From Amphibacillus indicireducens (GTDB lineage Bacteria > Bacillota > Bacilli > Bacillales > Amphibacillaceae): a stretch of DNA of 64,000 bases. Numbering within the stretch: the stretch's first letter is position 1; each line of letters begins with the position of its first letter. The notes under the pieces were generated by a model, which saw only the letters and a program-made list of their open reading frames with translations, was not told the DNA's origin and did not search any database. This document shows, one piece after another, positions 34,603-43,175 of this stretch. The stretch covers positions 25,567 through 89,566 of the forward strand of contig NZ_BAABDL010000067.1 in assembly GCF_039539605.1 (NCBI RefSeq). Direction: 5' to 3'. The position numbers were made by a program, and so were the translations under genes.

Positions 34603-35480
34603 CTTTTATGATTAAAGTGCCAGCCACTACTGCAAATATAGGGGCTGGCTTTGATTCAATTGGGATTGCATTAAATTTATATTTAACGTTGAAAGTGACC
34701 GAGGCAGATCGACTGGAATTTGTTCTCCTGTCAGATCAACTTGAAGGGTTACCGACAGATGAATCGAATTTTATTTATCAGATTGCCAAAAGAGTAGCAG
34801 AGAGATATCAAGTCGATATCTTACCACCATGTCGGATTGAAATGACAAGTGAGATTCCATTTGCGAGGGGACTCGGCAGTAGTGCGACAGCGATTGTTGC
34901 GGGAATCGAGCTTGCCAATCAATTGTTGCAATTAAACTTAACAGCTGATGAAAAAGTATTGCTTGCAACTGAGATTGAAGGGCATCCTGACAATGTTGCA
35001 CCTGCTGTTTTGGGTGGTTGTGTGATCGGTCATTATGATCAGACACTTGAAACGATTCGTGTTCCGATTGATGACTTAAGTTTTGTCACGATCATCCCCG
35101 ACTTCGAATTAAAAACAAGTGATGCGCGCGAGATTTTACCTAAACAATTCACACACAGTGAGAGTGTAAGAGCAAGTAGTGTTGCCAATGTTAGTGTTGC
35201 AGCGATCTGCCAACAAAACTGGCCCGTATTAGGGAAGTTGATGAAAAAAGATCTATTTCATCAGCCTTACCGAAAAGCGTTAATTCCTCATTACACTCAA
35301 ATTGAAGATACTTTAGCAGACAATGTCTATGGTTTATATTTGAGTGGTGCTGGACCAACAATGATCGCTCTAGCAAGTCAGGAACAAGTAAATAAACACT
35401 TTGATCATTGGAAGGAAGCTTTTCCACAATTGGATTGGCACGTACTTGAGGCTGTTAATCAAGGGGTATCTGTTAAGTAA
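34599..35480 (+). CDS. thrB: Homoserine kinase
   Basis: The 293-residue GHMP kinase has PATTANIGAGFDSIG at the N-terminus, the ATP loop PFARGLGSSATAIVAG (about residue 90) and the C-terminal GAGPTMIAL. It phosphorylates homoserine for ThrC. It overlaps thrC by 4 bases (ATGA); a second in-frame ATG at 34608 is possible. Confidence 0.97.
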   Translation: MTFMIKVPATTANIGAGFDSIGIALNLYLTLKVTEADRLEFVLLSDQLEGLPTDESNFIYQIAKRVAERYQVDILPPCRIEMTSEIPFARGLGSSATAIVAGIELANQLLQLNLTADEKVLLATEIEGHPDNVAPAVLGGCVIGHYDQTLETIRVPIDDLSFVTIIPDFELKTSDAREILPKQFTHSESVRASSVANVSVAAICQQNWPVLGKLMKKDLFHQPYRKALIPHYTQIEDTLADNVYGLYLSGAGPTMIALASQEQVNKHFDHWKEAFPQLDWHVLEAVNQGVSVK

Positions 35481-35499
35481 TTCATTTATACAGCATACT

Positions 35500-35536
35500 A
35501 AAAAGACTACTTTAGCAAATCCAAAGTAGTCTTTTT
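35500..35536 (+). terminator. Terminator of hom-thrC-thrB
   Basis: Perfect 14-bp arms (35500-35513 and 35523-35536) with a 9-base loop. Confidence 0.92.
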
Positions 35537-35573
35537 AGCTTGTTCGTTTTTAAAAAGTGCTTCTATTTACAAC

Positions 35574-35798
35574 TCAAACAATTTGTTCTATTTCACGTAC
35601 GCCAGGCACTTCTGATACGAGGGCACGCTCAATTCCTGCTTTAAGTGTTAACGTTGAGCTCGGGCAGTTCCCACATGCTCCAAGTAAACGGAGACGTACA
35701 ATTCCTTGATTGACATCAACTAGTTCTACATCGCCACCGTCACGCAGTAAGAATGGACGTAATCTCTTTAAAACTTCTTGGACTTGTTCTTGCATCAT
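35574..35798 (-). CDS. yutI: NifU C-terminal domain Fe-S carrier (YutI)
   Basis: This 74-residue protein is just the Nfu domain, with the Fe-S-binding CxxC in GACGNCPSSTLTLKAGIE. It carries Fe-S clusters from SufBCD to target proteins. The ATG at 35798 follows aaaggag. It is transcribed away from the yutM-like gene. Confidence 0.93.
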   Translation of the reverse strand: MMQEQVQEVLKRLRPFLLRDGGDVELVDVNQGIVRLRLLGACGNCPSSTLTLKAGIERALVSEVPGVREIEQIV

Positions 35799-36000
35799 CC
35801 ATCTACTCCTTTCTGTCTCACTTTTTCAATTATACCATTTATTTTGAGAATTAAGAAGCGATCAAGATTATTTCTCGGGAAATAATTTAATCGATCTGAA
35901 TCGAATGAATCAGCTTTTTTATTGTGTGAGCGGTGAATTTGAATTTATAGTTCTTTTTACGTATACTGTAAGGTAAGAATGATGAGGAGGGTAAGGATTG

Positions 36001-36360
36001 ATGGTTCTCCAAATTACTCAACAAGCAAAAGAGCGCATGAATGAAATGTTAAACTATGAAGAAAATGATCGTCTCAGGCTTCGCTTAGGTGTTAATGATG
36101 AGGGATGTAATGGATTATCATACTCACTAAGATTCGATGAGGCATTTGATCAACGGGTTGATTATTTAACTGATATAAATACGATTCCGGTAACGATAAA
36201 AAAAGCAGATATTGCTATTGTCACAGGTACAACGATTGATTTTAAACAGAATATGATGGGTGGCGGATTTACCGTCGACAATCCCAACACAGTCCATTCA
36301 TGTGGCTGTGATTCGGCGTCAAAAGCAGAAGATCGAGAAAGTGTACCGGAAAGCTGCTGA
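36001..36360 (+). CDS. yutM: A-type Fe-S carrier (HesB/IscA, YutM-like)
   Basis: The 119-residue A-type carrier has the three conserved cysteines in EGCNGLSYSL and HSCGCDS. It has the LTDINTIPVTIKKADIAIV strand pattern of the family and a short Cys-ending tail (ESC). The ATG at 36001 is used; a TTG lies one codon earlier. It sits beside yutI as in related Bacilli and probably delivers clusters made by Suf. Confidence 0.93.
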   Translation: MVLQITQQAKERMNEMLNYEENDRLRLRLGVNDEGCNGLSYSLRFDEAFDQRVDYLTDINTIPVTIKKADIAIVTGTTIDFKQNMMGGGFTVDNPNTVHSCGCDSASKAEDRESVPESC

Positions 36361-36378
36361 TTTATTTAAACCAAAGAA

Positions 36379-36430
36379 AAAGGTTTCTTCAACTGATAAG
36401 GTATTAATCTTATTAGTTGAAGAAACCTTT
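36379..36430. terminator. Long bidirectional terminator hairpin
   Basis: Arms of 22 bases (36379-36400 and 36409-36430), one G-U pair, 8-base loop, between convergent genes. A related half hairpin lies beyond the assembly gap at 37861. Confidence 0.85.
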
Positions 36431-36435
36431 AATTG

Positions 36436-36972
36436 TTAGTTACTTACATTAAGATCGAAACGGACGGTTTGTTGTCCAAGTACAACCGACTCTGTTTGTT
36501 GCCATTGGAAAATGATTTTAACTTTGACGATGCCAACACCTGTGTATGGGGGTGAAAAAGTAAATGCACCTTCATCTGGAATCTCACCTTCCCAGTATAA
36601 AGCCTCTTCTTCGTCTGAAGTTATAAAGGCAAAGAAGTAGTTTGGTTTATCTTCAGCCTTTGAAAAATCAAAATTGATCAGATAACGATCTAAAATAACT
36701 TCGTAAGGTTGTAGATTAACATGCTCCTCACGTAGGCTCATTGCTATAGAGAGCACCTCTTCATCTGTTAAGATCCCTTTCTCTGTATTCCAGTGTTCCG
36801 TTTCAATCGATAGACCAGTTTTCTCTAGAATCGTTGGATTAGACAAACTATCTCCTGAATTCATAATAGATAATTCAAATTCAGGTGGTTGATTCCCTAT
36901 TAAATGATCATTTTGGTTAGAACAACCGACTAAACTAAAAAGCAGTAAATTAAATACCACAAATATTTTCAT
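36436..36972 (-). CDS. Unknown lipoprotein
   Basis: The 178-residue product has a lipoprotein signal peptide with lipobox LVGC (Cys about residue 17). The rest is a soluble domain rich in Glu and aromatic residues, ending in strand-like WQQTESVVLGQQTVRFDLNV. I recognise no family. It is the second gene of a two-gene unit with the secreted protein 12 bases upstream. Confidence 0.75.
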   Translation of the reverse strand: MKIFVVFNLLLFSLVGCSNQNDHLIGNQPPEFELSIMNSGDSLSNPTILEKTGLSIETEHWNTEKGILTDEEVLSIAMSLREEHVNLQPYEVILDRYLINFDFSKAEDKPNYFFAFITSDEEEALYWEGEIPDEGAFTFSPPYTGVGIVKVKIIFQWQQTESVVLGQQTVRFDLNVSN

Positions 36973-36984
36973 CTAAATATTAAC

Positions 36985-37530
36985 CTACCTTTTTACCCAG
37001 TCTACACGTCCTGCAGCTGGTTCATAAACGTAACCAGTTTTTGATTTCCCTGTAGGAGCGTCCTTACCAGTAGAATAAACTCTGTGATACTCCTTCTGGT
37101 TAATTTTATGCTTTTTATTTCCTTTACGGTAATAAGCAGCCCATGTTTCCCCTTTTTTGGTATGTGGAGACATGCTTGTATACGCAACTGGATAGCTAGT
37201 TCCAGGTGTAATACCAATTGAAACGCCAATTGCAGCATAGCTTATTGAAAATGATCCAGATACGGTTGCCTTTTGATTGTATGAAATAGTGAGTCCATGT
37301 TGAGTTCCATTAATACTTGAATAATACTCATCCCAAAAAGTACGTGTAGTATCATACACTTTCCCAATATAACTGGTGCTAGTAATTCTCCAATATTTGT
37401 AGTCACATGTTGCGCAACTAGGTGTTACTAAATTTTCATCTGATGTTATTGCACTTACTTGGGTCGTATTAGGTATTAAGACTGACCATAAAAGTGTAAA
37501 CAGAATTACTGACATTAATAATTTTTTAAT
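36985..37530 (-). CDS. Unknown secreted protein, apparent ATT start
   Basis: The product of about 181 residues has a signal peptide (KKLLMSVILFTLLWSVL, cleavage after QVSA) and a mature part with SCATCDY and a Gly/Ser-rich amphipathic stretch, GSFSISYAAIGVSIGIT. A strong ribosome site, ggaggtg, ends 5 bases before an ATT at 37530, which places Ile exactly where the Met of a signal peptide belongs. The next in-frame ATG (37515) is 20 bases from that site and would cut into the signal peptide. The earlier ATG (37563) has no ribosome site and lies about at the transcription start. No family was recognised; bacteriocin- or toxin-like roles are possible but unproven. Confidence 0.7.
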   Translation of the reverse strand: MKKLLMSVILFTLLWSVLIPNTTQVSAITSDENLVTPSCATCDYKYWRITSTSYIGKVYDTTRTFWDEYYSSINGTQHGLTISYNQKATVSGSFSISYAAIGVSIGITPGTSYPVAYTSMSPHTKKGETWAAYYRKGNKKHKINQKEYHRVYSTGKDAPTGKSKTGYVYEPAAGRVDWVKR

Positions 37531-37572
37531 AAAAACACCTCCATTTTTATTAAAAAAGCTCATTTCATTTAT

Positions 37573-37578
37573 ATTATA
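37573..37578 (-). promoter_or_regulatory. -10 element of the secreted-protein gene
   Basis: TATAAT on the minus strand, with a weak -35 (tcattt at 37601-37596). It places the transcript start near 37566, downstream of most of the open frame. Confidence 0.5.
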
Positions 37579-37688
37579 TAGCAAACAATAGTTTGAAATG
37601 ATAAAGACTGTATTTTTACATAACATTTACCTAGATTATTCATAGCCCAATCATAAAACCTGAATAAACCGCATCAAATCAATTAAAA

Positions 37689-37857
37689 NNNNNNNNNNNN
37701 NNNNNNNNNNNNNNNNNNNNNNNNNNNNNNNNNNNNNNNNNNNNNNNNNNNNNNNNNNNNNNNNNNNNNNNNNNNNNNNNNNNNNNNNNNNNNNNNNNNN
37801 NNNNNNNNNNNNNNNNNNNNNNNNNNNNNNNNNNNNNNNNNNNNNNNNNNNNNNNNN
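37689..37857. other. Assembly gap (169 N)
   Basis: A run of N replaces unknown sequence. Its left flank is AT-rich; its right flank holds a partial hairpin similar to the one at 36379-36430, so a repeat may have broken the assembly. The real length is not known. Confidence 0.99.
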
Positions 37858-37860
37858 CTT

Positions 37861-37901
37861 AGTTGATAAGGTTTAGCTCTTATCGAAATGAAGAACCCAT
37901 C
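37861..37901. repeat. Partial hairpin related to the 36379-36430 hairpin
   Basis: gttgataaggt, a short loop, cttat and tgaagaa-cc follow in the same order and spacing as in the earlier hairpin. The remaining arm would fall in the gap. A second small hairpin (ctaaagtta/taactttag, about 37906-37936) follows; it could terminate yumC but lacks a T-run. Confidence 0.35.
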
Positions 37902-37969
37902 CCCCTAAAGTTAGATTTATATCTATAACTTTAGAGGGTCGGATCCTTATTTGAAGCTCTTTTTTTAGT

Positions 37970-38962
37970 CTAGTTATCAAACATATCCGTTGAATGTCGG
38001 GGTTGTAAGCGTGCATTTGGCTCGGTATGGGCGATTGCGTTATTAATCGCAGTTGGGCCTTCACCAAATCCTGTTGCAATCAGATTAACTTTACCTGGAT
38101 ACGTACAAATATCTCCGGCTGCATAAATCCCTTCAATATTCGTTTCCATCTTAGAATTGACGACAATACTATTTTTATCAATCTCTAGACCCCAATCTTT
38201 AATCGGTCCAAGTTTTGAAATGAAACCGTAGTTACAAATCACTGCATCAACATCAATTGTTTCAATCTGATCGCCTCGTACTTCCTTGACGATGACTTGC
38301 TCAATTTGATTCTCACCCATTAATTGATCTGGGACAAACGGTGTTAAAATGTTGACACTCGATTCGGTTAGTTTTTTGACACTATGTTCATGAGCGCGGA
38401 ACTGATCGCGTCTATGAATCAATGTCACTTCTTTTGCGATTGGCTCGAGCATCAGTGCCCAGTCAACAGCTGAGTCACCGCCACCAAATAGGGCAATCCG
38501 CTTATCTTTAAACTGGTTCATTTGATCAACATAATAATGCAAGTTATGATTTTCAAATGCCTCAGCTTCTTTTAAGTTTAATTTTCTCGGTTGAAAAGCA
38601 CCGTTACCAGCTGTAATAATAATTGTTTTAGAGAGATGTGTGCCTTTATTCGTTGTCAGTTCAAAAGTACCATCTTCTAATCGCTTGACTTGCTCGACTG
38701 CTTCTTCAAGACAAAAAGTAGGATCGAACATGTTTAATTGCTCTTCAAGGTTGTCAATCAATTGTTGAGCGCCTACTTTGGGGAAGCCTGCAATGTCATA
38801 TATATTTTTTTCGGGGTAAAGGGCGCTTAATTGACCGCCGATATGTGGCAAGCTTTCAATAATTTTGACACTTGCTTGTCGTAAGCCACCATAGAAAGCG
38901 GTAAATAAGCCAACTGGGCCTGCCCCAATAATTGTTACATCATATAATTTACGTTCGACCAT
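37970..38962 (-). CDS. yumC: Ferredoxin/flavodoxin-NADP reductase, thioredoxin reductase-like
   Basis: This 330-residue flavoenzyme has the FAD motif TIIGAGPVGLFTAFY, the NADPH motif LFGGGDSAVDW and the second FAD contact YAAGDICTYPGK. It lacks the thioredoxin reductase CxxC, which defines the YumC class that passes electrons between NADPH and ferredoxin or flavodoxin. The ATG at 38962 has gaggaagg 8 bases upstream; a farther in-frame start at 38989 is rejected. It is divergent from an NDH-2 gene, as in the yumB-yumC neighbourhood. Confidence 0.92.
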   Translation of the reverse strand: MVERKLYDVTIIGAGPVGLFTAFYGGLRQASVKIIESLPHIGGQLSALYPEKNIYDIAGFPKVGAQQLIDNLEEQLNMFDPTFCLEEAVEQVKRLEDGTFELTTNKGTHLSKTIIITAGNGAFQPRKLNLKEAEAFENHNLHYYVDQMNQFKDKRIALFGGGDSAVDWALMLEPIAKEVTLIHRRDQFRAHEHSVKKLTESSVNILTPFVPDQLMGENQIEQVIVKEVRGDQIETIDVDAVICNYGFISKLGPIKDWGLEIDKNSIVVNSKMETNIEGIYAAGDICTYPGKVNLIATGFGEGPTAINNAIAHTEPNARLQPRHSTDMFDN

Positions 38963-39077
38963 TTTTTCATCCTTCCTCTTCGCTAACATAACTAAGCATT
39001 ATTCTAACACACTTTTGGTAAGAATCACTTTAAAAAGCTCTAGCCTGACTGTGTCTTTCTTTTGGTTAAAATTTGGA

Positions 39078-39106
39078 TTGAAAAAAACCCCTGAAACAGA
39101 TAAGAT
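39078..39106 (+). promoter_or_regulatory. Promoter of the NDH-2 gene
   Basis: TTGAAA (39078-39083), 17 bases, TAAGAT (39101-39106). Confidence 0.7.
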
Positions 39107-39162
39107 AAATATGACAAGATTGTGACAGAAAAGATTTAATCAGTCGTATGGGAGGGTTTAGT

Positions 39163-40368
39163 ATGACCCCGATAAAAGTCGTTATTCTAGGCGCAGGATA
39201 TGCGGGATTGACCGCAGTTATGAAATTACAAAAACAAAAGACAGATCAACCAATAGAACTGACACTAATTAATAAAAACCAGTATCATTATCAAACGATC
39301 TGGTTACATCGAAATGCGGTTGGTTCTCACTCTGTTGAAGATTCCACTTTTGATTTGCGAGAATTGCTTGATTTAAGTAAAGTGAATCTAGTTCAAGAAA
39401 CCGTGACGAGTCTTGATCCGAATCAGCAAATTGTAAAAACGGAACAAGGATCGTACCGGTATGATTATTTATTTGTTGGCTTAGGTTCTGTGATCGATTC
39501 CTTTCAAATTCCAGGTTTAAGTGAGCATGCGTGTTCAATCACGACACTAGAACGGGCGACACAATTGTATGAGCGAATGTTGACGATGTTAGATCACTAT
39601 CGTCAAACTGCGATGAATCGAGAACTTCAAGTTGCCATTGGTGGTGGGGGTTTTACTGGGGTTGTCCTTCTAGGTGAGTTAACTGAACGCTTACCACTGA
39701 TCTGTGCGGAAAAGGGAATTGATCGAAAAAAAATTAAATTGCTTTCGATTGAGCATGAATCAACGGTTTTACCTGAGTTTGACTTGGAGCTTGGTGAATA
39801 TGCAATGCAACAGTTGGAAGCTCGGGGTGTTGAATTCCGCTTAAAAACGAAAATAAAATCGCTGACAGATAAAAGTATGAAAATTGAACAATCAGGAATT
39901 GTTGAAGATATTCCGATTGATCTATTTGTTTGGACTGCGGGGGTTAAAGGTCATCCTCTAATTGAACAAGCAAACTTTAAAACGACGCTTGGGCGTGTCG
40001 AAGTAGAAGCTGATTTATCAGCGCCTGGGTATTCAAATATCTTCCTAATCGGTGATGTGGCAATCGTGAGAGATCAAACTGGTCGTGCTTACTTACCGAA
40101 TGCTGACATCGCGATTCAAAAGGCTAAAACTGCTGTCGACAATTTGCTAATTAAATTATCTGGCTCGGATCAGACGAAAGCTTTTCAATTTAAAAATCGA
40201 GGAACGATCGCCTCAATTGGTGCAAAAGATGCGATTGGTGTGACGGCAAAAGGTCAGAAAATTTTTGGCCGTGCTGTTGCACTTTTAAAGAAGTTAGCTG
40301 ATTATCAATTTTTATATCAAATTGGTGGTTGGAAGTTAGTTCGGATGCAATTAAGGAAAAGAAAATAA
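39163..40368 (+). CDS. yumB: Type II NADH dehydrogenase (YumB-like)
   Basis: The 401-residue flavoprotein feeds NADH electrons to quinone without pumping protons. The FAD motif VVILGAGYAGLTAVMKL, the NADH motif AIGGGGFTGVVLLGEL and IFLIGDVAIV are present, and the C-terminus carries basic residues for membrane binding (RMQLRKRK). The ATG at 39163 follows gggaggg; an earlier in-frame ATG at 39148 precedes that site. It shows that the organism has a respiratory chain. Confidence 0.9.
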   Translation: MTPIKVVILGAGYAGLTAVMKLQKQKTDQPIELTLINKNQYHYQTIWLHRNAVGSHSVEDSTFDLRELLDLSKVNLVQETVTSLDPNQQIVKTEQGSYRYDYLFVGLGSVIDSFQIPGLSEHACSITTLERATQLYERMLTMLDHYRQTAMNRELQVAIGGGGFTGVVLLGELTERLPLICAEKGIDRKKIKLLSIEHESTVLPEFDLELGEYAMQQLEARGVEFRLKTKIKSLTDKSMKIEQSGIVEDIPIDLFVWTAGVKGHPLIEQANFKTTLGRVEVEADLSAPGYSNIFLIGDVAIVRDQTGRAYLPNADIAIQKAKTAVDNLLIKLSGSDQTKAFQFKNRGTIASIGAKDAIGVTAKGQKIFGRAVALLKKLADYQFLYQIGGWKLVRMQLRKRK

Positions 40369-40420
40369 GTATAGATTTAGTTAATTATGGTTATCCTGTC
40401 CAATTAGGAAGGTGACTGAA

Positions 40421-40651
40421 ATGAAAAAAATGATTTATTACTTTTTATTCGTGAGTGTCGTTATTTTTGCTGGCTTAACAACTGTTAGCGCAATTTCTAA
40501 TATTCAATTTGTTGATATTTATCCAATCAATCAGCTAACAAGTTCGCCAACAAGTGGGCACTATCAAGTGCGTTCGATCAATTTTGATTATAAAACTGAA
40601 GCGATCGCAGCTTTTAAATCAAATGGAAATGATCAATTCGTTGAAGTTTAG
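40421..40651 (+). CDS. Small secreted protein, unknown
   Basis: The 76-residue product has a clear signal peptide (MIYYFLFVSVVIFAGLTTVSA). The mature part is about 50 residues with no cysteines. The ATG at 40421 follows aggaagg. It lies 52 bases after the NDH-2 gene and may be cotranscribed with it. No family was recognised. Confidence 0.65.
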   Translation: MKKMIYYFLFVSVVIFAGLTTVSAISNIQFVDIYPINQLTSSPTSGHYQVRSINFDYKTEAIAAFKSNGNDQFVEV

Positions 40652-40663
40652 TTTTTAACAATG

Positions 40664-40716
40664 AAAAAGCAATGCTAAGGTGGTTTGATACCGAACTTTA
40701 ACATTGCTTTTATTTT
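40664..40716. terminator. Terminator between the small secreted protein and yuiD
   Basis: aaaaagcaatg (40664-40674) pairs with cattgctttt (40702-40711), with a structured loop. Confidence 0.75.
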
Positions 40717-40719
40717 GAG

Positions 40720-41193
40720 CTAAAAAAGTGGATAAGCGAGGAAGGCTAGAGCAATTCCGGTTAAGCCGCCGAAGAAAACTTCAATTGGTTGATGACCAAG
40801 TAATTCTTTTAGTTCCTGCTTTTTTTCAAATTCTTTTTTCTTTGACCACACTTTTGCTTCTTCAACAAAGTACTGGAAATCCTTGACTAACATATTTAAG
40901 ACGATGGCTTGCTCTCCAGCTTGTCGTCTAATTCCAGTAGCATCAAACATAATAATGATACTAAATACACAAGATACCGCAAAAATTCCTGACGATATTC
41001 CGTGCTCTATCCCTACACCTGTTGTTACAGCGGCGACCGCAGCTGAGTGGCTACTAGGCATACCACCTGTACTAAATGCAAGACCAGGTTTGAATTCTTT
41101 TGTTGCTATATAATGAATGGGCACTTTTATTGCTTGAGCAAAAAGAATCGCAAACAGGGCGATCATTAATGGGAAATTTTCAAACAGAGCCAC
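40720..41193 (-). CDS. yuiD: Divergent PAP2-family membrane protein YuiD
   Basis: The 157-residue DUF212 protein has GGMPSSHSAAV and MFDATGIRRQAGEQA, motifs related to acid phosphatase/vanadium peroxidase enzymes, and about four membrane helices. The GTG at 41193 (MALFENFPLM) is preferred because it matches the family start and lies 10 bases from aaagga. The GTG three codons earlier is too close to that site. Function is not established; the neighbours bioY and NDH-2 follow the B. subtilis order. Confidence 0.88.
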   Translation of the reverse strand: MALFENFPLMIALFAILFAQAIKVPIHYIATKEFKPGLAFSTGGMPSSHSAAVAAVTTGVGIEHGISSGIFAVSCVFSIIIMFDATGIRRQAGEQAIVLNMLVKDFQYFVEEAKVWSKKKEFEKKQELKELLGHQPIEVFFGGLTGIALAFLAYPLF

Positions 41194-41275
41194 TCTTGAC
41201 ACATCCTTTCAATCACAAATCAAATGCTATCGATTATTATAGCACAATTATTTTAACAAAGTCATTTCGTACCCG

Positions 41276-41872
41276 TTAAATTTTTGCCTTTAAACGTGAC
41301 GAAATAATTGGGAAGCGGCGCTGGTAGCGTTGGAATACAAAGGCTGCCACTAGAGCTAAACCAAAATCTTTAATCAGAAAAGGGAGCATTGATAACCAGG
41401 CTGATAGATAACGAAGCTCGAGTCCGAGCCACGTGTTCATCGCGAGGTACATATAACTAATCCCTATTATGTAATTAACCCCTACACCGATTAAGCAAAC
41501 ATATATTGTTGATTTTTGTGTCGTAATCGCTTTGCGTTCTGTTAAAAATCCACTCACATAAGCAACAAAAACAAATGATAATAAGAAACCACCAGTATAA
41601 TTAATCAGGACAAATAATCCACCTTGCATTTGGGCAAAGACAGGGATACCGATTACTCCTAGTAAAAGATAGCCGATCATTGATAATGTACCGATTCGTT
41701 TTCCGAGCAATAAACCGGCTAGGATACTGAAAAAAGTTTGTAATGAGAGTGGTACAGATACCCCAGCAATCGGGATCGCGAGAAATGGTAACCAGGAAGT
41801 TAGATTTGCACCGATTGCCATCAAACAAATAAAAATCGCGCTATAGCACAATTCAAGAGTAGTCATTTTCAT
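41276..41872 (-). CDS. bioY: Biotin transporter BioY
   Basis: This 198-residue ECF substrate-binding membrane protein has about six helices. The BioY segments SVPLSLQTFFSILAGLLLG and YLLLGVIGIPVFA are visible. It pairs with the shared EcfAAT module encoded elsewhere. An upstream double GTTAAC site suggests control by BirA. It is monocistronic. Confidence 0.93.
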   Translation of the reverse strand: MKMTTLELCYSAIFICLMAIGANLTSWLPFLAIPIAGVSVPLSLQTFFSILAGLLLGKRIGTLSMIGYLLLGVIGIPVFAQMQGGLFVLINYTGGFLLSFVFVAYVSGFLTERKAITTQKSTIYVCLIGVGVNYIIGISYMYLAMNTWLGLELRYLSAWLSMLPFLIKDFGLALVAAFVFQRYQRRFPIISSRLKAKI

Positions 41873-41893
41873 ATTTTAGCTACACTCCTTTAT

Positions 41894-41922
41894 CGTTAAC
41901 TCATTTATTTATTGGTTAACAT
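41894..41922 (-). promoter_or_regulatory. Putative BirA operator of bioY
   Basis: Two GTTAAC half-sites (41895-41900 and 41915-41920) are 14 bases apart in the pattern TGTTAAC-n-GTTAACg on the minus strand, 22 bases before bioY. This fits the Bacillus BirA box. Confidence 0.7.
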
Positions 41923-41965
41923 TCTATTCTGAATAAGAGTTTGCCCACTGACAAACTCCTAATCA

Positions 41966-42676
41966 TTAATCTAAAATTGCTGTTTCTAAAGCAACTTCGA
42001 TCATTTCATTAAATGTTGTTTGACGTTCTTTTGCAGATGTTTCTTCACCAGTTAACACGTGATCAGAAACGGTCAAGATCGCTAGTGCTTGGCGATTGAA
42101 TTTTGCGGCTAAAGTATAGAGAGCGGTTGCTTCCATTTCCACGCCCAATACTTGATAGTCAGCTAATTTACCAAGTAGTTCTAATCCGTTGTCTCGATAA
42201 AAGCTATCGCTTGTAAAGACGTTTCCTACCCGTAATTTAAGCTTTTTCTCAGTACCGACTTGGTAAGCATTTTTAAGTAAATTAAAATCAGCAAGTGGGG
42301 CAAAGTCAATGCCACCAAATACCATTCGATTCACTTGTGAATCTGTCGTTGCACCTTGAGCTAAAATAACATCGCGTACTTTTACGTCCTTTTGAATCGC
42401 TCCACACGTACCTACGCGAATGAGCTTTTGCACATCATATTCTTGAATCAACTCATTGACATAGATCGAGATCGAGGGGACTCCCATGCCTGTTCCTTGC
42501 ACTGAAACCCGCTTATTTTTATATGTTCCAGTATAACCGAGCATGCCTCGCACTTCGTTATAGCAAGTCGGGTTTTCTAGAAAATTCTCAGCGATGTACT
42601 TTGCGCGTAATGGATCGCCGGGCAATAAAATTTTATCAGCGATTTCACCTTGTTTTGCTCCTATATGTGTACTCAA
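41966..42676 (-). CDS. deoD: Purine nucleoside phosphorylase DeoD
   Basis: The 236-residue PNP cleaves purine (deoxy)nucleosides with phosphate. It has LLPGDPLRAKYIAENFL, the phosphate-binding RVGTCGAIQ and the substrate loop VLGVEMEATALYTLAAK. The start is a TTG at 42676 with gggggag 6 bases upstream, giving LSTHIGAKQGEIAD, the normal DeoD N-terminus. A longer open frame upstream is not coding. Confidence 0.94.
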   Translation of the reverse strand: MSTHIGAKQGEIADKILLPGDPLRAKYIAENFLENPTCYNEVRGMLGYTGTYKNKRVSVQGTGMGVPSISIYVNELIQEYDVQKLIRVGTCGAIQKDVKVRDVILAQGATTDSQVNRMVFGGIDFAPLADFNLLKNAYQVGTEKKLKLRVGNVFTSDSFYRDNGLELLGKLADYQVLGVEMEATALYTLAAKFNRQALAILTVSDHVLTGEETSAKERQTTFNEMIEVALETAILD

Positions 42677-42832
42677 TTGTTGCTCCCCCAATCCGATTTT
42701 GTAATTCAAATTTATCACAATTATTTGCTGATTACAAACTGAAAATCGGTCAAGTAAAGAAGTTTTGAAAGATTTTTTAACGAAATCATTCATTTTCTTA
42801 ACAAATTAGTTCATTCCATGCTAATATTAGTA

Positions 42833-42838
42833 TATAAT
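42833..42838 (+). promoter_or_regulatory. -10 of the ptsH promoter
   Basis: TATAAT at 42833-42838 with ttcatt 17 bases upstream as a weak -35. Confidence 0.5.
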
Positions 42839-42910
42839 AGTTCTAAATAATCTATTTTTTAAGTTAAAGTAGATTGTTTAAAATGATGATCATAGTTGGG
42901 AGGAATGAGA

Positions 42911-43174
42911 ATGAAAGAGCAAACGTTTACAATTACAGATGATACAGGTATTCACGCACGTCCAGCGACGTTGTTAGTGAACAAAGCGGGGCAGTATGAA
43001 TCTGACGTCCAAATGCATTATAACGGAAAAACAGTAAACTTAAAATCAATTATGGGTGTCATGTCTTTAGGTGTACCTAAAGGAGCAGAAATTAGAGTGA
43101 CTTGCGATGGTCCAGACGAAGATGAAGCAATCGAAGGCGTCGCAGCCGCTATTCGCGAACAACTAGGAGAATAA
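42911..43174 (+). CDS. ptsH: Phosphocarrier protein HPr
   Basis: The 87-residue HPr has the phosphorylated H15 in GIHARPATLLV and the regulatory S46 in NLKSIMGVMSLG, so it can act both in the PTS and, as HPr(Ser-P), with CcpA. H15 rules out Crh. The ATG at 42911 follows gggagga. It stands alone with its own promoter and terminator; ptsI is not adjacent, unlike most Bacilli. Confidence 0.95.
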   Translation: MKEQTFTITDDTGIHARPATLLVNKAGQYESDVQMHYNGKTVNLKSIMGVMSLGVPKGAEIRVTCDGPDEDEAIEGVAAAIREQLGE

Positions 43175-43175
43175 T

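Noticed and set aside
42677..42793. 39-residue N-terminal extension of DeoD
   Set aside because: The TTG at 42676 has a strong ribosome site and gives the usual DeoD N-terminus; the extension is AT-rich intergenic DNA.
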